NCBI RefSeq assembly: GCF_031202265.1
Contig: NZ_CP100604.1
Location: forward strand, 8,662,501-8,726,500
From: Bradyrhizobium sp. Ash2021
GTDB taxonomy: Bacteria > Pseudomonadota > Alphaproteobacteria > Rhizobiales > Xanthobacteraceae
DNA: 64,000 nt
Direction of reading: 5' to 3'
Part shown: positions 1 to 9,506 of the stretch, piece by piece
How positions within the stretch are numbered: position 1 is the stretch's first letter
How the letters are laid out: each line of letters begins with the position of its first letter
Program-made: the position numbers and the translations under genes
Notes under the pieces: generated by a model
The model's database searches: none
What the model was told of the DNA's origin: nothing
The model's input: only the letters and a program-made list of their open reading frames with translations

Positions 1-337
1 CGCGTTCGCGCGAGAGCGTCAGGCGGACGGTGGCGCAGGGCTGGTCCTCGCCATCGGGCCACAGCGTGTTGTCGATCACGCTGACCCGGCCGCCTTCGCT
101 CACGACCGAAAGCTGCGTTCGCAAATCCGTCATCGGCGTCGGCCGCAGGAACCACGCCGTCGCGCTAACCGCCGTACCCCAGTTGCGGACGGCGGCCAGC
201 GCCTCGACCTCGGCCGTCAGCAGGCTCGCGACCGCCCCGCCCTGCAACCCCGCAAACGGCCCACCGGCCAGCGCCGAGGGCCGCCAGCGATTGGGGCTGC
301 CGAGGGGTTCGAAGATCGGAGACATCGGGCGAGACAT
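1..337 (-). CDS. Thioesterase-like (TesB/acyl-CoA thioesterase type) protein, partial
   Basis: The minus strand is open from an ATG at 337 to the left edge of the window, so only the N-terminal 112 residues are visible. The translation begins MSRPMSPIFEPLG and contains a Gly-rich turn GGPFAGLQGGAVASL followed by a helix, then a strand with FLRPTP. That order is typical of the N-terminal hotdog of TesB-like thioesterases, which hydrolyse acyl-CoA thioesters. A second ATG at 325 is an alternative start. The gene is divergent from the LysR gene at 418, leaving about 80 bases for both promoters. The C-terminal half and any catalytic residues lie outside the window, so the family call is moderate. 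Confidence 0.55.
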   Translation of the reverse strand, partial: MSRPMSPIFEPLGSPNRWRPSALAGGPFAGLQGGAVASLLTAEVEALAAVRNWGTAVSATAWFLRPTPMTDLRTQLSVVSEGGRVSVIDNTLWPDGEDQPCATVRLTLSRER

Positions 338-417
338 CCTTAAGGTGAGAAATATTGAGCGATCGGCTAGTCTGTACGAACACGAAAGCGGCCACAAAAG
401 GGATTCCATCACCTCAG

Positions 418-1365
418 ATGAATAAAATTCATCCGGAAATTCATCTGGTACAAACATCAGCCCCGTCGCGGCCGGCGATCCCGCCCTTGACCGCGCTGCT
501 GGCGTTCGAGCGCGCCGCCGCGCAACTGAGTTTTCGCCGCGCCGCGCGCGACCTGTCGCTCAGCCCGTCCGCGATCAGCCATCAGATCCGCGGACTGGAG
601 GCCCAGTTCGGCGTCAAACTGTTCGTGCGCGGCGCGCGTACGGTGCGCTTGACCGCCGACGGCGAGCGCTATTTCGCAAAAGTTTCGGTGGCGCTGGCGG
701 CGCTGCAGGACGCCAGCCGCGACTTGCTGCGGCAGCGCCGCGACATCGGCAGCGAACTCTGGATCAGCGCGCTGCCGTTCTTCACCTCGACCGTGCTGAT
801 CCCGGCCCTGCCCGACTTCAGGCGGCGCCATCCCGAACTGACGCTGCGTATCGAAGCTACCCATCAATATGCCGACTTCAACGCCTCGCGCGTCGACGTC
901 GCTGTCCGCTATGGCCGCGAACATTCGACCGGGTTGAAATTCGAGCCGCTGGTCGCGGTCAAGGGATTGCCGGTCTGCGCGCCGGCGCTGGTCAAGGCCG
1001 GCCTGCGCAGCCCCGAGGATCTGTCGCGCCAGGTGCTGATCCATATCACGACGCAACCGCGGGCGTGGCCGGCCTGGCTGAAAGAGGCCGGGCTGCCGCA
1101 TCTCGAGCCGCGCGGCCATCTCTGGCTCGACAGCGTGCCGGCGATGCTGGAAGCCGCCGAGCACGGGCTCGGCGTTACCCTCGCGATGGCGCCGTTGATC
1201 AAGGCGCGGCCGGGCTTTGGTAAAAAACTGGTCGCGCCGTTTGCGTTCGAGCCCGCGCACAGCGAGACGATCTTTCTGGTGTCCCGCACCGAGCAGGCGC
1301 GGGACCGGCGAATTGCCGCGGTCCGGCGCTGGATAGCGGAAGCCGTCGGCCGCGTGAAAGCGTGA
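418..1365 (+). CDS. LysR-family transcriptional regulator, GcvA-like
   Basis: A 315-residue protein from ATG 418; the open frame runs 63 bases further upstream to 355, but the homologous part begins after 418. The winged helix-turn-helix lies at about residues 20-80 (PPLTALLAFERAA, then SPSAISHQIRGLE and LFVRGARTVRLT), which is the GcvA/AmpR-type signature. The remainder is the periplasmic-binding-protein-like effector domain. LysR proteins bind DNA as tetramers and respond to a small ligand. The divergent thioesterase-like gene to the left is the most likely direct target, by the usual LysR arrangement; this is inference. No effector can be deduced. Confidence 0.9.
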   Translation: MNKIHPEIHLVQTSAPSRPAIPPLTALLAFERAAAQLSFRRAARDLSLSPSAISHQIRGLEAQFGVKLFVRGARTVRLTADGERYFAKVSVALAALQDASRDLLRQRRDIGSELWISALPFFTSTVLIPALPDFRRRHPELTLRIEATHQYADFNASRVDVAVRYGREHSTGLKFEPLVAVKGLPVCAPALVKAGLRSPEDLSRQVLIHITTQPRAWPAWLKEAGLPHLEPRGHLWLDSVPAMLEAAEHGLGVTLAMAPLIKARPGFGKKLVAPFAFEPAHSETIFLVSRTEQARDRRIAAVRRWIAEAVGRVKA

Positions 1366-1371
1366 CGCGCG

Positions 1372-1453
1372 CTACATTCGGCCGCGGACCAGCCGCACGA
1401 TCAGCAGCAATACGATGGCGCCGATCTCCGATATCAGGCCGGTGCCAAGACCC
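1372..1453 (-). pseudogene. C-terminal remnant of a GlsB/YeaQ/YmgE-type membrane protein
   Basis: Reading the minus strand to the TAG at 1374-1372 gives 26 residues including GTGLISEIGAIVLLL and VRLVRG. This closely matches the last third of the intact GlsB/YeaQ-type gene at 6256-6525 (GSGLISEI..., AIGAVLLLLVVRLVR). No start or upstream two thirds is present, because the diguanylate cyclase gene stop abuts at 1454. It is therefore a truncated copy, probably left by a duplication or rearrangement around the signalling block. Confidence 0.6.
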
Positions 1454-2392
1454 TCATTCTGCGTCGGCCAGCACGACCTGGTTGCGTCCCTGTTGCTTCG
1501 CGCGGTAGAGCGCGGCGTCCGCCTCGTTCAACCATGCTCCTATCGATTTGCCGTCACAGTGCGATAGCAACGCCACCCCAGCACTGATGGTCACGACATT
1601 GTCTACGGGACCGCAATCGTGCGGGATCGCCAATTGCTCGACTGCCTTCCGGTAGCGCTCGGCCGCCACTAATCCGGCGTCGAGAGACTGTTCGGGCAAC
1701 AGGATCAGAAATTCCTCGCCGCCGTAGCGATAGACCTGGTCGCCGCTCCGGGCCGTGTTCATGAGCGCCCGCGCCACGGCCTGGAGCACTTCATCGCCGG
1801 CGAGATGACCCTTGCTGTCGTTATAGGCCTTGAAAAAATCGACGTCGCACATGACGGCGCAACAGGTGTGGCCATAACGATCCGCCCTCGCGTTGATGTT
1901 TTCGAGATCCTCGCTCAGCTTGAGCCGGCTGCCGAGTTGGGTCAGCGGGTCGGTACGCGACTGCTCGAACAGCTGACGATTGAGCCGCTCCAGTTGCGCC
2001 GACTGCCGGGATAATTGCCGGTGCAGCGATGTGACGCGCATCGCGACGAGCAGCCGCATCTTCAGCTCATTGATGTCGAGAGGTTTGACGAGATAATCGT
2101 CCGCGCCAGCCTGCATACCGCGCAGCACCTCCGCCTTGTTGTCGAGCACCGTCAGGAAGATGAAATAAGTATATGCGTCTCTCCCACACGCCCGGATTCG
2201 GCGGCACAATTCGATGCCATCCATTCCGGGCATCACGCGATCGCTAATGACGGCATCCACATCGACCGTCTCGAACAGCCGCCATGCCTCCTCACCGCCG
2301 GATGCTACGAGGCATTCATGGCCAAGCGATATTACCGCGGCTTTGAAAATCTGACGTGAGGCGGCGTTATCTTCCGCGACAAGAATTCGCAT
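1454..2392 (-). CDS. Response regulator with GGDEF domain (PleD/WspR-like diguanylate cyclase)
   Basis: A 312-residue protein. Residues 1-120 form a receiver domain with the acidic pocket AEDN near residue 7, the phospho-acceptor Asp51 in VISDRVMPGMDG and a KPLD lysine near 104. A short coiled linker (about 120-148) leads to a GGDEF domain whose active-site loop reads GGEEF at 224-228, so it should make cyclic di-GMP from two GTP. An RSGD motif five residues before the loop is a canonical I-site, so product inhibition is expected. The start lies 3 bases after the stop of the hybrid kinase gene, so the two are co-transcribed and the kinase HPt is the likely phosphodonor (inference). Confidence 0.93.
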   Translation of the reverse strand: MRILVAEDNAASRQIFKAAVISLGHECLVASGGEEAWRLFETVDVDAVISDRVMPGMDGIELCRRIRACGRDAYTYFIFLTVLDNKAEVLRGMQAGADDYLVKPLDINELKMRLLVAMRVTSLHRQLSRQSAQLERLNRQLFEQSRTDPLTQLGSRLKLSEDLENINARADRYGHTCCAVMCDVDFFKAYNDSKGHLAGDEVLQAVARALMNTARSGDQVYRYGGEEFLILLPEQSLDAGLVAAERYRKAVEQLAIPHDCGPVDNVVTISAGVALLSHCDGKSIGAWLNEADAALYRAKQQGRNQVVLADAE

Positions 2393-2395
2393 GGC

Positions 2396-5300
2396 TTACC
2401 CCGTATCCTCGGACAAAAGCGCGTCGCGAACCGGCCCGAACTGGCTTTCGAGATCGGCGACCAGCGAAGGCGCAATACTGATATTTTCGGCTTCACCGAG
2501 TACCTGTAGCTCGGCGCAGATACGGACCATTTCGCGTGCACCCAGATTGGCGGCGCTGCCCTTGAGCGTGTGGGCGACCCTAACCAGGCGAGCCGAATCG
2601 CCCTTCTGCAGGGAATCCCGCAGATCGGCCAGTTGCCCCGGCGTATCCTGAAGGAACAGATCCGTTATATTTTTTACCAACCCTGGCGCTCCCGCCCGTT
2701 CGAGTTCGCGCAAACCGTCGATCACGGAGCGATCGACGGCGCCCTCGGGTCGCGGCCGTGTCGTAACGGCCCGGCTCTCGATTTCGACGGTCACCGGCAC
2801 CCATCGATCGAGAGCGGCAGCGAGTTCTTGCGGGTCAAGGGGCTTGGTGATGTGGTCGTCCATTCCCGCCGACAAGCTCTTGGCATGCGCGTCCTTCAAC
2901 ACGTCGGCGGTCAGGGCGAGGATCGGCGTATGCCGCCCGGTTCCTTCGCGTCGCCGGATCTCCTGGGTCGCCTGATAGCCGTCCATCTCCGGCATCTGGC
3001 AATCCATCAAGATCGCGGCGTAAGGTATCCGGCCCGCGGCCTCGACGGCTTCGCGGCCATTGGCCACGACATCGGCGCGATAGCCGAGCGCCGCGACGAC
3101 GCCGATCGCGACCTGCTGATTGACGACATTGTCTTCGGCGATCAGGATACGCCCGTCCCGTCGCTTTGCCGATCTCTTCGCCCGTTTCCGAGAGGCCGAA
3201 GGAATTTCAACGCGCAGGAGTTCTTCTTCTGCCAGATCGGACCCTGCCATGACACGCGCCAGACAGTCGTAGAGCTGTGATTGCGGCGCCGGCTTCGTGA
3301 GGCAGGCATCGAACAAACCATCGCGGTTCGGCTCGGGGCCGGTTTGACCGATCGAGGTCAGGAGGATCAGCCGAGTGCCTGCGATCGAACGATCCGCCTT
3401 GATCGCTCGCGCGAGCGCAAGCCCGTCCATGCCCGGCATCTGCATGTCGACGATCGCCACGTCGTAAGGTTCGCCCCGCGTCGCCGCCGCATGCAGCATG
3501 TCGAGGGCGCCGGGGCCGGATGCGGCACTGCCATTGTGCATATGCCAGCCAACAATGTGCTCATGCAGAATGGCACGGTTGACCGCGTTGTCGTCGACCG
3601 CGAGCACGCGCAAGCCGCGCAGGTTCATGCGCTGACGCGGCACCTGGGTGGATGCGAGACCAAGCGAGACGGAAAACCAGAACGTGCTGCCTTTTCCAGG
3701 TTCACTGTCCACGCCTATTTCGCCTCCCATCAACCTCACGAGCTGCGCGGAGATGGCGAGACCGAGTCCGGTTCCACCGTGCTTGCGCGTCGTCGAAAGG
3801 TCAGCCTGCGCAAACGCCTCGAACAGGCGCGACTGTTGCTCCGGAGAGACGCCGATGCCCGTGTCGGTGACTTCAAAACGGATCGTCACCCCATGCTCGT
3901 TCCCGGCGTGCCGCCTGGCGCGCAGCACCACCTCGCCTCGCTCGGTGAATTTGACCGCATTGCCGGCCAGATTGGCGAGGATCTGGCGCAGATAGAACGG
4001 ATCGCCGAGAAGAAACTCCGGCAGGTCGTGGTCGATCAGGCAGGCGACCTCGAGCCCCTTGGCGGCGGCACGCACAGCCACCATGCCGGTGACGCTCTCG
4101 ACAATGTCCTGGAGATCGAATTCGATGATCTCGAGTTCGACTTTGCCGGCTTCGATCTTCGAGAAGTCGAGAACATCGTTGACCACATCCAGCAGAGCTT
4201 CTCCGGACTGCCTCGCCATCTCCGCGTAGTTGCGTTGCTTCGGGTCGAGCTTGGTATCGGCCAGGAGCCCTATCATCCCGATCACGCCATTGAGCGGTGT
4301 GCGGATCTCGTGGCTCATGACGCTGAGGAATTCGGACTTGGCTCTCGTCGCCGCCTCCGCCGCGTCCTTGGCCTGCAGCAGCGAATCCGCCATCCCGTTG
4401 AAGGCTCCCACCAGCCGCGCCAATTGGCCTGTTGACTGAACGCTCGACCGATGACTGAACTCTCCAGCTTCGATGAGAGCGGCGTCGCCCCGCAATTGCC
4501 GAATCGGACGGGCTATTCCCGACGAGAACACCCACGCGAGCAGAAATGCCGCCACGATTGCCAGGACGGTCAGGATTAGCCCCCATCGCATATCCTGAGA
4601 TACGTTAGCCGGTATCGAACCCGTGGGAAGACCGACCGTCACGACCCATGGAACGGCCCTTACCGTAACGGACGCCGTCACGCGGGTAATGCCGTCGAGC
4701 CAAACGGTCTCGCTGCTTGCCTCCCGGAGTTCGAGTTGATGGCGGACAATTGAATCACCGCTGACATCACGGCCTATCCATCCGGGTTGACCGGTGCGGC
4801 CGACGATGATGCCGCGCTCGGTTAAAATCCTGACCGCGCTTCCCCGCGGCAAGCTTGCCGATTCAGTGATCTCGTTGATGCGCGCCAACTGCGTGCCAAG
4901 AACGATGACTGCCCACGTAGCGCCAGTGGCGTCGATCAACGGGCACGCAATGGCAACAACCCAAACGCCGGATATTCGGCTAAGGATTGGCTCGCTGACT
5001 GTGATCCTTCCTGTTTCGAGCGCCTGAGTGAAATAGGGGCGATCGCCTACGAAGGTTCGGCTCTTGTCGGTCAAAGGCCACTGCGAGGTTCCGATATTAT
5101 GACCCTTGAGGTCGGTGACCAGCACGTTGCTCACATAGGCCGGGAGATCCGCCCTGACCGCCCGGAGAATCGCATCGTTCTTTTCGACATCCGCCGGATC
5201 GCCGGAGATAGATCGCCCTATCGTACGCAGCAGCGTGTTCATGTTGTTGAGGTAATCGTCGATGCGCGCCGCGCCAAGCGTCGCGGCGTTACGGGCCTCG

Positions 5301-5422
5301 AATTGGACCTTCAAATAGTCGTCGTTCGATCGTTCCCAGAGAAAAGCGCCGGCGAGAAGGAGCAGGGGCAGAATGGCCGCCAAAACGAGGATGTTCAGCC
5401 GGGTTCGGATATTCATGTTCAT
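2396..5422 (-). CDS. Hybrid sensor histidine kinase: Cache-like sensor, HAMP, HisKA, HATPase, two REC, HPt
   Basis: A 1,008-residue protein from ATG 5422, chosen because the membrane anchor begins at residue 11; the open frame continues upstream to 5707 with non-homologous sequence. Order: TM1 (11-29), periplasmic double-Cache-like region (30-280), TM2 (281-300), HAMP (to about 355), HisKA with His371 in [11 protein letters not shown], HATPase (N-box near 484-492, GTGLGL at 550), REC1 with Asp659, REC2 with Asp807, and a C-terminal HPt with His951 in [12 protein letters not shown]. All phosphorelay residues are present. It lies 3 bases upstream of the diguanylate cyclase, so an external ligand probably controls c-di-GMP synthesis through this relay. 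Confidence 0.94.
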   Translation of the reverse strand: MNMNIRTRLNILVLAAILPLLLLAGAFLWERSNDDYLKVQFEARNAATLGAARIDDYLNNMNTLLRTIGRSISGDPADVEKNDAILRAVRADLPAYVSNVLVTDLKGHNIGTSQWPLTDKSRTFVGDRPYFTQALETGRITVSEPILSRISGVWVVAIACPLIDATGATWAVIVLGTQLARINEITESASLPRGSAVRILTERGIIVGRTGQPGWIGRDVSGDSIVRHQLELREASSETVWLDGITRVTASVTVRAVPWVVTVGLPTGSIPANVSQDMRWGLILTVLAIVAAFLLAWVFSSGIARPIRQLRGDAALIEAGEFSHRSSVQSTGQLARLVGAFNGMADSLLQAKDAAEAATRAKSEFLSVMSHEIRTPLNGVIGMIGLLADTKLDPKQRNYAEMARQSGEALLDVVNDVLDFSKIEAGKVELEIIEFDLQDIVESVTGMVAVRAAAKGLEVACLIDHDLPEFLLGDPFYLRQILANLAGNAVKFTERGEVVLRARRHAGNEHGVTIRFEVTDTGIGVSPEQQSRLFEAFAQADLSTTRKHGGTGLGLAISAQLVRLMGGEIGVDSEPGKGSTFWFSVSLGLASTQVPRQRMNLRGLRVLAVDDNAVNRAILHEHIVGWHMHNGSAASGPGALDMLHAAATRGEPYDVAIVDMQMPGMDGLALARAIKADRSIAGTRLILLTSIGQTGPEPNRDGLFDACLTKPAPQSQLYDCLARVMAGSDLAEEELLRVEIPSASRKRAKRSAKRRDGRILIAEDNVVNQQVAIGVVAALGYRADVVANGREAVEAAGRIPYAAILMDCQMPEMDGYQATQEIRRREGTGRHTPILALTADVLKDAHAKSLSAGMDDHITKPLDPQELAAALDRWVPVTVEIESRAVTTRPRPEGAVDRSVIDGLRELERAGAPGLVKNITDLFLQDTPGQLADLRDSLQKGDSARLVRVAHTLKGSAANLGAREMVRICAELQVLGEAENISIAPSLVADLESQFGPVRDALLSEDTG

Positions 5423-5767
5423 CGGGTGAGCGCCGTCTTTCCTGCCCTGATGCGGACTTGAACGCGCTGGCATCCCAGCATTCAATGAACTAGTTGGAGC
5501 AACCGATCGGGGCTTCCATGCGCGGAATTCTCTGCCATGCGGCGGAATCAGATATTGAAGCGAGGCTAATTCGAACTTGCCTAAGAATGCGTTAATCTTT
5601 CCAACGTAAAAATCCCTGAAGTGTTTGAATACGGGACACGCATGGTCCCGGATATATATGCAGTGCATATGGGGTGCGCAGCACCGTGGGCGCGCGACGG
5701 CGCCCATGCGCAGAGCCCGGACCGGCTTACTGTCCCGGTGACGACGGCGGCAAACGGGAGCAAACTA
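5423..5767. promoter_or_regulatory. Divergent intergenic region between hybrid kinase and CheY-like gene
   Basis: About 345 bases without a supported gene; the kinase frame stays open through most of it, but the translation looks non-coding. It must carry the promoters of both the leftward kinase-cyclase pair and the rightward response regulator. I see no clear operator. A gggag Shine-Dalgarno-like stretch lies 7 bases before the ATG at 5768. Confidence 0.4.
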
Positions 5768-6151
5768 ATGGCTGTGAGTTTGTCGATGCCGATTCTCGTG
5801 GTCGAGGATCACAACGCGACCGCTCTCATCCTGCGCACCCTGTTGCAGCGTCTGGGCTTCAGCGACGTCGATCAGGCCACCGATGGCATGGCGGCGCTCG
5901 CCAAGATGCGCGAGAAGAAATATGCCTTGGTGATCTCGGACTGGAATATGGAGCCGATGAACGGCTACGGGCTACTCAAGAAAATTCGGATGGACGAAGC
6001 GCTCGCCGAAATCCGGTTCATCATGATCACTTCTGACATGACGGCTGCGAACGTCATCGCGGCGGGAAAGGCCGGCGTCAGCGGCTATATCGTCAAGCCG
6101 TTCAGCGCGGCGGAACTCAAGGCCGAGATCGAAGCGGCATTTGCGAAGTGA
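5768..6151 (+). CDS. Single-domain response regulator, CheY-like
   Basis: A 127-residue stand-alone receiver domain. The acidic pair is VVEDH near residues 11-15, the phospho-acceptor is Asp58 in VISDWNMEPMNG, the Thr/Ser switch is in MITSDM, and the conserved Lys is in IVKPF. The asparagine-tryptophan surroundings (SDWNMEPMNG) are typical of CheY proteins used in chemotaxis-type or relay signalling. ATG 5768 has a gggag ribosome-binding site; the longer open frame back to 5621 lacks homology. It is divergent from the hybrid kinase and may be a second acceptor of that relay. No flagellar or che genes are nearby. Confidence 0.9.
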   Translation: MAVSLSMPILVVEDHNATALILRTLLQRLGFSDVDQATDGMAALAKMREKKYALVISDWNMEPMNGYGLLKKIRMDEALAEIRFIMITSDMTAANVIAAGKAGVSGYIVKPFSAAELKAEIEAAFAK

Positions 6152-6255
6152 GGTCACTGCGGGCGGTCAGGCGATACCGACCGAATCGAATCCAGAACGG
6201 GCATCCGCGGCGGTGCCGCCGTCGGACGCGCCCGTTCGAAACTGATTCGCCGCTT

Positions 6256-6525
6256 CTAGAATCGGCCGCCGGATCGAACCAGACGCACGACCAAGAGCAG
6301 CAAAACGGCGCCGATCGCGGAATAGATGATCTCCGATATCAAGCCGCTTCCGATATGGATGCCGAGCTTGGGAAACAGAAAGCTGGCGACGAACGCGCCG
6401 GCTATACCGACGACGATATCGCCGATGATGCCGAACCCCGTGCCGCGCACGATCTTGCCGGCCAGCCAGCCGGCGACGAGGCCGACGAACAGAATAACGA
6501 TCAGGCTTTCGCTCGATATGTACAT
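6256..6525 (-). CDS. GlsB/YeaQ/YmgE-family stress-response membrane protein
   Basis: An 89-residue very hydrophobic protein starting MYISSESLIVILFVGLVAG, with three predicted membrane helices and the family motif GWLAGKIVRGTG-GIIGD. The end reads GSGLISEI followed by AIGAVLLLLVVRLVR. Members are usually called transglycosylase-associated proteins; their biochemical role is unclear and many are induced by stress. The start has a strong GGGGGGA ribosome-binding site 6 bases upstream. A truncated second copy lies at 1372-1453. Confidence 0.85.
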   Translation of the reverse strand: MYISSESLIVILFVGLVAGWLAGKIVRGTGFGIIGDIVVGIAGAFVASFLFPKLGIHIGSGLISEIIYSAIGAVLLLLVVRLVRSGGRF

Positions 6526-6660
6526 TGGAAATCCCCCCGGTTTGCACGCGTCATTTCCGCGGCTGTATTCCAGCCTATCGATAATTGTCTGATGTGACGA
6601 CCCCAATCCGCACTCCGCCCGGCGGAGGAAACTTTGCCCCGCCCCCGGCGTTGTCAGGCA

Positions 6661-6909
6661 ATGACACATGGCGATATCTGGTATGTGGCCTATGGGCCGG
6701 ACAAAGCCGTGAAAACGGACGACGGGGCGATGAGCGCGGTCCGCTCGACCCGGACATTCAAATCCGAGGTCGATGCAAAGCTGTTCGTGATGCAGATTTT
6801 GGCCAAGGGATGGACCGCCAGCGCCGGCACCCTCAATCCGCATCAGCCCAGGCAGATCGTCGGAGCTTCCCGGATCGAAGAATGGGCCGACCCTGGGCTC
6901 GGCGGATAG
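6661..6909 (+). CDS. Small hypothetical protein
   Basis: An 82-residue protein beginning MTHGDIWYVAYGPD and ending EEWADPGLGG. The composition (aromatic N-terminus, TFKSEVDAKLFVMQIL helix) looks like a real, soluble small domain, and similar short proteins are common in this group of bacteria as I recall, without known function. An in-frame ATG at 6634 is an alternative start. It sits alone between leftward genes with 10 bases to the stop of the ABC ATPase gene, so it is transcribed towards that operon end. Confidence 0.55.
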   Translation: MTHGDIWYVAYGPDKAVKTDDGAMSAVRSTRTFKSEVDAKLFVMQILAKGWTASAGTLNPHQPRQIVGASRIEEWADPGLGG

Positions 6910-6919
6910 GCCGCGGCGG

Positions 6920-7903
6920 TCAGGTCGTGGCGATGGCCGGGGCGGGCTCGGCCAGAACGCATCTGGCGATCCGATCAGACGCGATCTGCACATTGGGCGG
7001 CAATCGCTCGGTACAGCGGGCTTGCGCAAAGCCGCAGCGCGGCGCGAACGAGCAATTGGTCGGCGCGTGATCGAGCGAGGGCGGCGTCCCCGGGATCGTC
7101 TCCAGCCGCTGGCCGCGCTTGGCGCCGTGGACGGTCGAAGCCAGCAACCCCTTGGCATAGGGGTGCACCGGCGAACGCACGATCTGGCTCAAGCTGCCCT
7201 GCTCGACGATCTGCCCGGCATACATCACCGCGACGCGGTCGCAGATTTCGATCGCAACCCCAATATCGTGGGTGACGAAGATGACGGACATGCCGAACTC
7301 GCGCTGCAATTCGCGTAACAGCAGCAGGATCTGGATCTGCACGGTGGCGTCGAGCGCCGTGGTCGGCTCGTCCGCCAGCAATATCTTCGGCTTGCAGGCC
7401 AGCGCCAGCGCGATCATCGCGCGCTGCCGCATGCCGCCGGACATCTCGTGCGGATAGGCATCGAGCCGCCGTTTGGCGGAGGGAATCCGCACCACTTCCA
7501 GCATTTCCAGCGCGCGCGCGATGGCGTCCTTCTCGCTCTTGCCCTCGTGACGCATCACGGATTCGGCGATCTGACGGCCGATGGTGTAGACGGGATCGAG
7601 CGCCAGCGCCGGCTCCTGAAAGATCATCGAGACGGTCTGGCCGCGAAACGCCGACAGCGCCTCGTCGTCGAGGGCCAGCACATCCCGTCCCAAAACGTTG
7701 ACGCGGCCCGAAATCTGCGTCCGCTTCTTCGGCAAAAGCCGCATCAGCGCCCGCAGCGTCACGCTCTTTCCGGAACCGGACTCGCCGAGCAGGCCGAGCA
7801 CCTCGCCCTCGCCGAGCGAGAGCGAGAGATCGGTGACGGCGTGCACCGTGCGCTCGCCGGTGAAGCGGATGTTGAGATCGCGGATTTCGACGAGATTGGT
7901 CAT
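6920..7903 (-). CDS. Peptide/opine-type ABC transporter ATP-binding protein (DppD-like)
   Basis: A 327-residue ATPase with Walker A GESGSGKS near residue 38, signature SGGMRQR near 155, Walker B LLADEPTTALD, and the C-terminal oligopeptide-type tail with a four-cysteine cluster (NCSFAPRCGFAQARC) that is characteristic of DppD/OppD. It powers import by the permeases encoded upstream. Its first four bases overlap the end of the amidase gene (ATGA-type overlap), making it the last gene of the operon. Confidence 0.94.
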   Translation of the reverse strand: MTNLVEIRDLNIRFTGERTVHAVTDLSLSLGEGEVLGLLGESGSGKSVTLRALMRLLPKKRTQISGRVNVLGRDVLALDDEALSAFRGQTVSMIFQEPALALDPVYTIGRQIAESVMRHEGKSEKDAIARALEMLEVVRIPSAKRRLDAYPHEMSGGMRQRAMIALALACKPKILLADEPTTALDATVQIQILLLLRELQREFGMSVIFVTHDIGVAIEICDRVAVMYAGQIVEQGSLSQIVRSPVHPYAKGLLASTVHGAKRGQRLETIPGTPPSLDHAPTNCSFAPRCGFAQARCTERLPPNVQIASDRIARCVLAEPAPAIATT

Positions 7904-9312
7904 TTGAGTTCAGGTATCCGCTGATGGAAATCGGTCACCCGCTGGAACGCCGCGCCGATCCGCAACAGCATGGCCTCGTCGAACGAGCGGCCGATCAACT
8001 GCATGCCGACCGGGAGACCGCTCTTCGTAAAGCCCGATGGGATCGACAGCGACGGCAGGCCGAGATAATTCACCGGCCGGGTAAACCGCGTCAGCCGCTG
8101 GATGACCGCTTCGGCGCCATCGCTGTTGCCGACATCGCTCTCGGCGATGGTCGGCGCCGGCACCGGAGCCACCGGCGCCAGCACCGCATCGGTTCCGGCA
8201 ACGGCGGCAAGGTAAGCTGCCAGCGCCGGGCCGCGCCAGCGCATCGCTTCCAGATAGGAGACGCCGGGAATCGCAAGCCCGTTCTGCAGCCGCATCAGGA
8301 CTTGCGGGCCGTAATCCTGCGGCCGCTCGATCATCCATCTTTTGTGCAACGCCGCCGCCTCGGTCGCGAGCACCAACTGGCATGCGGCCGTGAGCTGGCG
8401 CTGGTCCGGCAATTCGACCTGGACGATTTCGGCGCCCTCTTTCTTAAGCACCGCGATGGTCTCGTCGAGGATCCGCGCGACCTCGGGATCGAGATCGTCG
8501 ACATAGAACGCGGTGGGCACACCGATCCTGAGGCCTTTGATCGAGCCCTTGGTCGCTTCCATGTAATCCGGCACCGGCAAAGTCGACGCGGTGGGATCTT
8601 CGGGATCGGCGCCGGCCATCAGCCCCAGCAGCAGCGCGCAATCCTCTACCGTCTGCGCCAATGGCCCGACGGTATCGAGCGATTGCGACAGCGGCATTGC
8701 GCCGGCGCGGCTGACGCGGCCGACCGTCGTCTTCAGCCCGGTGACGCCGCAGAAATGCGCGGGCATCCGGATCGAGCCGCCGGTATCCGAGCCCAAGGCC
8801 GCAAAGGTCAAGCGCGCGGCAACCGCCGAGCCCGACCCGGACGACGAACCGCCGGTGATGTGGTCGACGTGCCAGGGGTTGTGCACCGCGCCGTAATGGA
8901 CGTTGTGGCCGGTCGGGCCATAGGCGAATTCCACCATCTGCAGCGAACCCAGCCGGACCGTGCCGGCATCCTTCAGGCGCTGCAACGCCGTGGAAGTCGT
9001 GGTAGCCACAAAATCTCGGCGGATCAGCGAACCGCAGGTCACGACCTTGCCGGCTTCGTAATACATATCCTTGTGCGCCAGCGGCACGCCATGCAGCGCG
9101 CCGCGCTTGTCGCCTTTGGCCAGCGCGGCATCGGCCGCGTCGGCGGCCTTCAGCGCCGCTTCCGATTCGATGGCCATGAAGGCATTGAGTCGCGGCTGCC
9201 ACTCTGCGATCCGGTGCAGGCAGGACCGCGTCACTTCATGCGACGACAATTTCTTCGCCGCGATCGCCTTCGCGACCGAAACAAGCGACATCAAGGCTGG
9301 TTCAGTGCTCAT
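7900..9312 (-). CDS. Amidase-signature hydrolase, AtzE/GatA-like
   Basis: A 470-residue amidase-signature enzyme. The Ser-cisSer-Lys triad is complete: Lys81 (LAHKDM), Ser157 in the GGSSSGSGS loop, and nucleophile Ser180 in SDTGGSIR. Such enzymes hydrolyse carboxamides to acid and ammonia. The gene overlaps by 4 bases both the small AtzG-like gene upstream and the DppD-like gene downstream, so it is translated with the transporter. The likely job is to hydrolyse the amide solute brought in by this importer, or a breakdown product (inference). GatA is less likely, because true gatCAB genes are not linked to transporters. Confidence 0.92.
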   Translation of the reverse strand: MSTEPALMSLVSVAKAIAAKKLSSHEVTRSCLHRIAEWQPRLNAFMAIESEAALKAADAADAALAKGDKRGALHGVPLAHKDMYYEAGKVVTCGSLIRRDFVATTTSTALQRLKDAGTVRLGSLQMVEFAYGPTGHNVHYGAVHNPWHVDHITGGSSSGSGSAVAARLTFAALGSDTGGSIRMPAHFCGVTGLKTTVGRVSRAGAMPLSQSLDTVGPLAQTVEDCALLLGLMAGADPEDPTASTLPVPDYMEATKGSIKGLRIGVPTAFYVDDLDPEVARILDETIAVLKKEGAEIVQVELPDQRQLTAACQLVLATEAAALHKRWMIERPQDYGPQVLMRLQNGLAIPGVSYLEAMRWRGPALAAYLAAVAGTDAVLAPVAPVPAPTIAESDVGNSDGAEAVIQRLTRFTRPVNYLGLPSLSIPSGFTKSGLPVGMQLIGRSFDEAMLLRIGAAFQRVTDFHQRIPELK

Positions 9313-9506
9313 GTCGAAGCTTTCACAGTCTGCACCAGCAGAAAACCGGCCGGCTCCAGATCGAACGGCAGCGTGCCGGCGACGGGGGCAAAGCCTTGGA
9401 AGGCCGGGCCGATGGAATTGGCGATGCGCGCGGCGACTTCGGCGTCGACGGGCACGCCCGCGACATCCGTCATTGCCTTGATCTCTTTTGCGGTCGGTGT
9501 GGTCAT
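9309..9506 (-). CDS. Small amidase partner, AtzG-like (DUF4089)
   Basis: A 65-residue protein starting MTTPTAKEIKAMTDVAGV. Short helical proteins of this kind precede AtzE-type amidases; AtzG of the cyanuric-acid pathway is a GatC-like subunit required for the amidase. Overlap by 4 bases with both the DppF-like stop and the amidase start argues for translational coupling and stoichiometric production with the enzyme. The family call rests on length, helix pattern and position. Confidence 0.7.
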   Translation of the reverse strand: MTTPTAKEIKAMTDVAGVPVDAEVAARIANSIGPAFQGFAPVAGTLPFDLEPAGFLLVQTVKAST

